64,000 nucleotides of DNA from Homalodisca vitripennis (Eukaryota; Arthropoda; Insecta; Hemiptera; Cicadellidae): positions 26,614 through 90,613 of the forward strand of contig NW_025777538.1 of NCBI RefSeq assembly GCF_021130785.1, written 5' to 3'. The translations under genes were made by a program, and so were the position numbers. Positions within the stretch are counted from its first letter, which is position 1; each line of letters begins with the position of its first letter. Positions 57,382 through 64,000 of the stretch are shown one piece after another. Under the pieces are notes generated by a model, which was not told the origin of the DNA, made no database searches, and saw only the letters and a program-made list of their open reading frames with translations.

Positions 57382-57495
57382 AACAGGTCGTTAGTGACGT
57401 CGAACACAACACGTATTAGCCAACGTCTACACCGGTAATGGAGGTTTAATGGGCCAGTAAATCCTAAAGTCGCAATAAGGGAGAAAAGTTCCACA
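57382..57495 (+). repeat. Dispersed repeat, copy 2 (partner at 35209-35308)
   Basis: AAACAGGTCGTTAGTGACGT to AAAAGTTCCAC, aligned in order with the first copy. This makes the 128-codon minus frame across it an unlikely gene. Confidence 0.6.
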
Positions 57496-57555
57496 GTTTC
57501 GGTCTTTGCAGCTTAGAACCTTTCAGCTAGAACGTAAATATGTAATTTTCGTGTT

Positions 57556-57945
57556 TATAATAGAATGTAAGAATTATTGTTTGCACAGTTCTGCTAACTC
57601 CAGTTATTGCCTTGGAATATTTTTTCAAAGAACGACAATGTATGAAAAAACTGGATGTAAAATGTATTGCTAACTCAATTCAAATTGTTTTATATTGCTG
57701 TGTTCCCAAATTTTAATTATATTCATATATTTCAACTAGAGAGTTCTGAGGTGAATTTCCTGCAAGTAACATTGTAATTTTGCTTTTGATTTTTCGAATA
57801 GTTATCCAGAATTATTTTTTGTACAATTCTGCTATTCAGTTATTGTGTTAGAATATTTCGCAAATAAGACAATGTATAAAACCAAAACTGGATGTAAAAT
57901 GTATTGCCTTACCAATTCAAATTACTTTACCAAAAATCAGTACTT
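57556..57945 (+). repeat. Tandem duplication of about 240 bp, two diverged copies
   Basis: Copy 1 (57556-57700) and copy 2 (57795-57945) share AGTTATTG...TAGAATATTT or TGGAATATTT, GACAATGTAT, then AAAACTGGATGTAAAATGTA and TTGC...CAATTCAAATT. Confidence 0.75.
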
Positions 57946-58435
57946 TAAATTGTCAATTTATCACTTGGAATACAGTGCTCTTTTGTCACAAATTCCCTAT
58001 GAACTGGTCTAGGATTAAATACAGTTGCCAAAACCGCGATTAAATCTGTTCGTCGATATAAAACACTAGTGTAAATTGACAATGTATCACTTGGACTAGA
58101 GCGCTAACTTGTGACAACTGAAATGTAAGCCTCTTCTGGGGCTATGCATCAGTTGCAGACCTTAATGTGTTCTTCAATGTAAAGCTCTAGTGAAAAATTG
58201 TCAATGTATCACTTGGATTGTAAGGCCGAACTTGTGACAAATGGACCTGTACGCTGTTTCTGGCTAAGGTTTAGTTACAGACCTCGCTTAATCTGTTTGA
58301 GCCTATGAGCTCTTAGAGTAAAGGGCTAGTATGTTTATCCTATTTATCACTTGGAATAAAGGGCGCACATTTATGACCAAAGGATTTTTAAAATGATTAA
58401 GGACCAATCAAGGATCAGTTGCAATCCTCATTTAT
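57946..58435 (+). repeat. 124-bp tandem repeat, block 2 (degenerate)
   Basis: About four further units of the family at 56733, with landmarks TATCACTTGGA, TTGTGACAA and GTTGCAGACCT or GTTACAGACCT at spacings of about 120-150 bases. Starts are near 58040, 58163 and 58287, with a partial unit before the first. Much more diverged than block 1. Confidence 0.75.
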
Positions 58436-58537
58436 ACGTATTTACTGTGGCAACATATTCAATCAGTATCACGCGTGATTGATAATGTTATCCACGTCTT
58501 TCTTTTACACACGAAATTAAATTAGTCCTTTAATTAT

Positions 58538-58770
58538 TGGCTGAGTGTTAGCAAAGCCTGAAAACTCGAGTTTCTGGGCAAGATGCCTATTCCGCTATCT
58601 CCCCAAGCACTATATCTATAAAATTGAACCGACTTACAGACTTGGCAACCTGGGAGTTTGATGATGGGATCTGGATGAAACGTTAGATAATATGTTATTG
58701 TGTGTTCTCATGGGCAATTATGATGCTAACGAGAAAAATGCAGAATAAAAATGTAAAAATGCTGATAAAA
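58538..58770 (+). repeat. Foldback-family copy
   Basis: Begins TGGCTGAGTGTTAGCAAAGC and has the inverted interior word GCTAACGAGAAAAATGCAGA near 58726. The right arm is not recognisable. Confidence 0.45.
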
Positions 58771-60430
58771 TTCATAGGAGTGTATTTGCTCACTTCATTC
58801 AGTTTAATGTTCTCAACGGCCATTCTGTGCAAAATGTGATGTGGATTTAACATGTACTATTATCAAAAACTAGATTTTGCTTTTATTTAAAAATGGAGCT
58901 TTAAAGGGAACTTCTATTTTCTACGTATGCTCCTATTCGAGATAAAGTGGACACAGAGAGGCCAGATCAAATTCAGATTTTTTTAAATAAAAAAAAAATC
59001 TGTAATATTGGAGTGGTTATTTTAATTAATATATAATTTTCCAACATGAAAAGAGCTTCAAAAAATGTAAATTTAAGATCCAAAAAATATATATATTTGC
59101 CTAATATTTATTGTGGAGTATGAGGCTAATATGATTTACTCATTCTGGCAATTGTTTGGTTTCGTAAATGAAACAGTGCAAGTTTCAACGTAAAATGAAT
59201 AGTCAATTAAATGATGCTTTTTGATTTCTGTTAATGTACTTCAGCAATTTTTATGCAGACATAACTGTTAAAAGCGTAAAGGAGGTAAAAAAATGTAAAG
59301 CTTCTCTCTAGTCCTAATCTCATGAACAAGTTTGTTTTAAAAACCGTAGCCTAGGGACGTATGCAAATGGTATTGCTTAAGCAGCATTATTTTAAGTACA
59401 CTGTCGTACACGTGGACCTAATACATTGAAACACCGTCCATAAAGAAAATGTAAGAAAGTGAATCCTAGTTCAGTTTTATACTGAAAAAAGTACAATGTA
59501 TAACATAAAGATTACATATAATTTTTATATCATAAAAACGTTTATATAAATAAGAAATTATAAAAAGCAAATGTATTTCACTTTTTGTTGATACTTTTTA
59601 AATTTTTTTACAAGTATATTTTGGTATTATTTCACAGGTACAACTCCTTTTGCTTTATTCCTTCCACTTGCTTCTTGGTACATACTTGTTTTCAACTAAT
59701 TTGTTTGATATATTCCTGTAGATAAATTATTTTAGTGCTGCTGAACATTAAAACTCAAGGTTTTAGTATCACTTTAAAGGCTTCTGAATGATATAGTCCA
59801 TTAACCCTTTATCACTATGAAATACACATAGGTGAAGTTAAGTCTTTTTTTAAAACGAGTTACCTCTGAAACTAAAAGAATGTATTTATTCCATTTTAAA
59901 AAACTAGCACTTTTTTTCTACCCTGTGAGACGATTTACAGGTAAATCCTATACAAATACAAATTATAAGTAAAAAAAACAAGTTTTTTAATGCACACGTG
60001 AGGAAAAAATCCTGGCCACCCACGGCTTCAGCTTATACTACAAAGTTTAAAACCCATTTTTTCCCTGAAATACAGATTACTTAGTTGCTTTAATGTTTTG
60101 TTTCATGTAATTATATAACGCAGCGTGTTTTTCATTTATTTAAAGACATAGCGTAGATTCTTAACAAAAGTAAACAGTTAAAAATACATATACAGTCTCT
60201 CAACACATATAATAATATGGATTTAAACATCAAATATATTTTGTTTTCTTTTGGTTTCAGACACCAGTATAAATCTTTTAAATAATATTTTTCATAACGC
60301 ACAATATGTTTTTGAAAAATGAAAAAAATATAGCTATTGGTAAATTTTTAGCTAGATGTTTATTCTATCATGAGAACATATCTTATGACAGTACAACGTT
60401 AACGGTTGGATTAAGCATTGGTTCAACTGA
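58771..60430. other. AT-rich spacer, no gene seen
   Basis: No feature I can support. Confidence 0.4.
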
Positions 60431-60613
60431 AATTTGGAAGCACTAGTGAGCCGTGATATACCTGTGAGGTACGTGGACTTTTTCTGGAAGGCCGACCACA
60501 CGAAACTACACTGGCGGGACCTATACGGAGCGGGGCAGCCAGCTTTGAAGAACGAAACTAACTGTCCACTGGTAAACTACAGGACGTTTTTGAGTTGGAG
60601 ATGGTTACAATAG
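60431..60613 (+). CDS. Possible small coding exon, unknown
   Basis: A 60-codon open frame between TGA and TAG in a more GC-rich patch. The translation includes SRDIPVRYVDFFWKADHTKL and HWRDLYGAGQPALKNETNCP, with mixed composition unlike chance frames in this window. A possible acceptor (GGAAG before 60441) precedes it, with a poor pyrimidine tract. I recognise no domain. It may be part of an exon, an old transposon fragment or chance. Confidence 0.22.
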   Translation, partial: NLEALVSRDIPVRYVDFFWKADHTKLHWRDLYGAGQPALKNETNCPLVNYRTFLSWRWLQ

Positions 60614-63600
60614 AAGAAATCAGCTAAACCTATTGCAGAATAAATTTGGTAAAGCAACAAGTAATACAAGTAGTTGCAACTAGCAAATAGGTTGAACAAC
60701 GCGAGCAGACAACATCACCAGCGGTAGGCCGAGAAAGGCTCGGCACGGTTATTTGTTCGATCACCGGCCAACAAAATAAAAGAAGCAGATGTCACACAGT
60801 AATTATCCACTTGAAAATTAACAACGAAGGAATATCCTTCCCCTTTTCTCCATTTCAATTATATCTCACTGTATTTTGTTTCTTTCCTGTCTTAGATATT
60901 GAAAGGCTTATAACAAACTAAAAGTGAATGTTGAGTTAAGCTCTAGTTCATCTAACTCGTGTTGTAGTGTCTAGGATCAGGCGCTGTTTCAGATTTGACT
61001 CCTACAATCTGGAGTGATGTAATGTCTGAAGAGTTCTGCGATGTAATGAAAAAAATTCTGCGACGAAGAAGCTCAAAATGAACTCATTGAAATCTTTTTC
61101 TACATCGGAGACAACTAGAATCATAAAATGTAGTGGTAATATATTTATACTATCGTTGTTTTAACAGGTGCACAAATGAGGTGCACTATAATTGGTAGCA
61201 ACGAGTGATAGACCCGATTCTCTAAGCACAGAGCGGCAACATACCATAGTTTTCCTAGACATAACTTAGCTATAATGATAAAGGTAATCAACGGGAATTG
61301 TTGAGTATAACAAAAACTACTGCACAGTGCACCTGAGAGACAAGCATGACTCCAGATTGTAGGAGCCCAAGGTGTGGACAGTGTAAGATTCCCAGACGAC
61401 TTTGTGGATAAGAGGAAGGTGAACTGTAGTTTAATTCAGCATCGTTAAAATCAGCTCCTTCTCACCATAGCAACGTTATGAGTATACTAAAATTATTTAA
61501 ATAGTCCTCTTTAAATTTGAAGAACTATGAAATGACAGGTATTCCCCCGTCTATAATTTCATAAAAAAAATTCTATGACTAGTGACCAAACAGAAAAAAA
61601 TAAGAGAACTGTATTTTTTTGAAGTGTACAATAGATGAATTGCTGAATAAGTATCTACGTTTATTTTTTAACTATAGTTTTTATAAGTAGGAAAAGTATT
61701 CATATAGTTCGTGAAATTATATTATAAACTGTTAATGCAATTCGAAACGAAGTTAAAATCGTTAGGAAATCTTAGCATTTAAAATGTTTCCTTTTGGTGC
61801 GTGTAGAAAGTGTTATTGGAATTATTCATTTTATTCAACTTTACTGAAAGATGTAGCTTTAATTTCATCGCCGATCATTTAGATTCCAGGAGTCAAGTCT
61901 GTAAACGATGGCGTCAGACGCGAAACGAGGAATGTAAACTGGAGCTAAATTCAACATTCACTTCAAATCAACCCTTCTTAAAATATCTATGTATAGTATT
62001 CTGAATTAATTATTTTACACATTAATTTTTATTTTATTAAAGACTACCAAATTTAATTTTAATGTTTGAAATTGAAATTACGTGAAAACACGTGAATTTA
62101 TGCTATGTTAATATTTTTTTTAATTTTAAATAGTTCACAAAGTTTATCACAATTTTTTGGTTTATTAAAAAGGTAATTCTCATACAAAAAAATACAGAAT
62201 AAAATAGTATGGCCATTTTCAAAATCTAACACTTTTTTCTTGCAATAAAAAATTCACCTTTTTAAATACTTACGATGCTCATTTCCTTCTTTAGCATATC
62301 CTCGATTTAACAAAAACTGTTATTAATGTTTATAACTCTCGCTTTAAAAAAAAAAAGAATAATTAAAATAAAATTTTTCTCTCCCTAAAATTTAAAAAAA
62401 TTAACTAACCTTTGAAAAATTTAACCTCAAAGGGGTAAAAATTTCAAAAATTTTTTTCTTTTGTTTTCAAAGAAAGGTCCCCTAAACACTACTCTCCCGA
62501 AGGTCCCCTTGTTAAAAAACCAAACAGTTTTTTCCTTTGCACATTGACCAATTATTACGAATCCTTTAAACTGTATCTTTATCTTGCTAAAATGTTCAAA
62601 CTTCACAAATAATCGGGCATAAACGTCAAAATCGGTTTTACCTGCATAAAGTGAATATTAGAGTAATAATTATTTTAATGTGAAAAAAGTCAGGCCAGCA
62701 ACTTAATCAGAATTAATGGGTGTTTTTTTATTATTCAATTTGAGTTTTTAGGGCAACCTCAAACGAGTTTGTGGCATTTTATACAGAATAACTTCCACCT
62801 GATCATAATTGGGTACCTATCGAAGCCCAAGTTTATATCGTTTAGGCGAGGGGAAGGTGAGATTTAGTATTAGTATGGCAAACTTCACATGCTTTAAAAA
62901 CAAAAAAAACATCAGGTTCATATCCTTTGTCATTAGAAGGGCATCCGGGGGCCGCGGTTTTCCGAACTCAGCTAATGGCCCGTGAATGACTAAATCACAA
63001 AGACACAAGGTCGTTTGTCTGGATTTCCCAACAAAGGGACCTCTGGCGGGTTTGGTAGGTTGGGGGGGGGTTTTCGTAAGACAAATTTTTTTGCTTAAAA
63101 AGTTTTTTGAGTCTACGGTACATAATACGTTCAAAACGCCGTGTAGTATAAAGCTTTTATAATTTTGAAAAGTATTTTCAAAAAAAAACCTTACTTTTTT
63201 GTACCTTTGGGAAATCCACTATTCCCCCTTTTTCTTATTTAAAAAAAATTTTGGGGAGTTTCCACCTGACCAGGAATGGCTTGTACAAAAAATTGATATT
63301 CATATTATTTTTTTCTGTCAACGCAAATTGAAGCCTTAAAATTTTATTACAATTTACAATACCTAATAAAATTTTTTTCTCCGGCAAATGGTTTTTTCAA
63401 AATTCCCAAATTTTTACCATTGTTAATACAAGTAAACCCTGAAATTAAAATGTTCCTTCAGTTTTCTATTTTTTTACTTTTTTTATTTTTTCTTTATTAT
63501 TTTTTACTTTGGAACCAGGACTCGGGTCTGCGGGAACACATAGACTTTTTGTCACAAATAATTGGCAAAATAAAAGATCAACCCATTTTTTTTTTAGTAA

Positions 63601-64000
63601 TGTCCCCCATTAAAAACTTGGTATAACAAGTTTTAAAATGCCTATAATAAATAAATTCCAAATTCATAAGGTTTTTATGTAATATCAAGAGTGGTACTGT
63701 ATGGATATTTTTTTATTGTAAAGGATTTTTTCACATCTATTCGTAAAAAGTTTTTCCAGGCTGGAGAATCCCACTTTTAAACCCCCGGAAAATGTAAATA
63801 AGAAACCGTTATTTTTAAGAGTTTCCCATTTTCGATCTCTGTTTTTCAAGTGTCCAGGATTCTTTTGTAGAATCCGACCGTCCGTTTTCCAAAAAATAAA
63901 GGAATAATTCGCTAATAATAGATTCACGAAATGTTTAATTATAAGCCTTGCTATAAATTTAATTTAAGAAAAGTTTTTAATGTATGCGGTGTTTTTTAAG
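60614..64000. other. AT-rich DNA, homopolymer-rich end, no gene seen
   Basis: I see no gene. From about 62100 the sequence becomes crowded with long A, T, G and C runs (for example GGGGGGGGG near 63063 and many runs of seven or more A or T), unlike the preceding 60 kb. The frames at 61810-62004 and 62817-63134 (minus) carry no recognisable motif. Confidence 0.4.

Noticed and set aside
62817..63134. 105-codon minus ORF
   Set aside because: Lies in the homopolymer-rich end segment, with no motif, so it is likely chance or error-driven.

Overview
This window looks like AT-rich, gene-poor nuclear DNA from an arthropod, most likely an insect. There are no bacterial operons, ribosome-binding sites or long host ORFs. 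The long, repeat-rich spacers hold insect-type transposons: a mariner, a Penelope-like element, a BEL/Pao and a Gypsy LTR retrotransposon, LINE tails and a THAP-encoding P-like element. A hemipteroid insect is my guess from the flavour of the repeats. The sequence itself does not prove it.

Layout. 1-5.6 kb: a composite repeat of about 4.2 kb, with direct and inverted copies of the same modules, between TA microsatellites. 5.6-11.2 kb: nothing recognised. 11.3 kb: a candidate coiled-coil terminal exon (minus). 11.7-13.1 kb: a complete mariner with exact TIRs and one frameshift. 14.8-15.3 kb: a Cys-rich candidate exon and a LINE 3' tail. 19.0 kb: the best host-exon candidate, with a strong splice acceptor. 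19.9-22.4 kb: a LINE 3' tail, then a 5'-truncated Penelope-like element between TA arrays. 28.9-29.7 kb: a 95-bp tandem satellite. 30.2-31.6 kb: a P-superfamily-like element with 8-bp target duplications and a split THAP domain. 37.5-42.3 kb: a Gypsy element (minus) with about 1.26-kb LTRs but little more than integrase inside. 42.6-49.5 kb: a BEL/Pao element (minus) with all domains present but broken frames. 50.6-52.3 kb: a foldback repeat, then a TTAA-bounded element carrying an ISXO2/Merlin-like zinc-finger exon and a dense promoter-like motif cluster. 56.7-58.4 kb: a degenerate 124-bp tandem repeat. The rest is AT-rich DNA in which I see no gene.

Most of what can be assigned is mobile DNA. 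Element boundaries are unusually well defined by exact target-site duplications: CGTTAAAC (P-like), CAATT (Gypsy), AATAC (BEL), TA (mariner) and TTAA (51.2 kb element). Many coding lesions, and many differences between paired LTRs, are single-base changes in homopolymers. Some of the apparent pseudogenes may therefore be young elements seen through assembly indels. The observations I would check first are the P-like element, the Gypsy primer site that matches the 5' end of initiator tRNA, and the TTAA element with its ISXO2-like exon and regulatory cluster.
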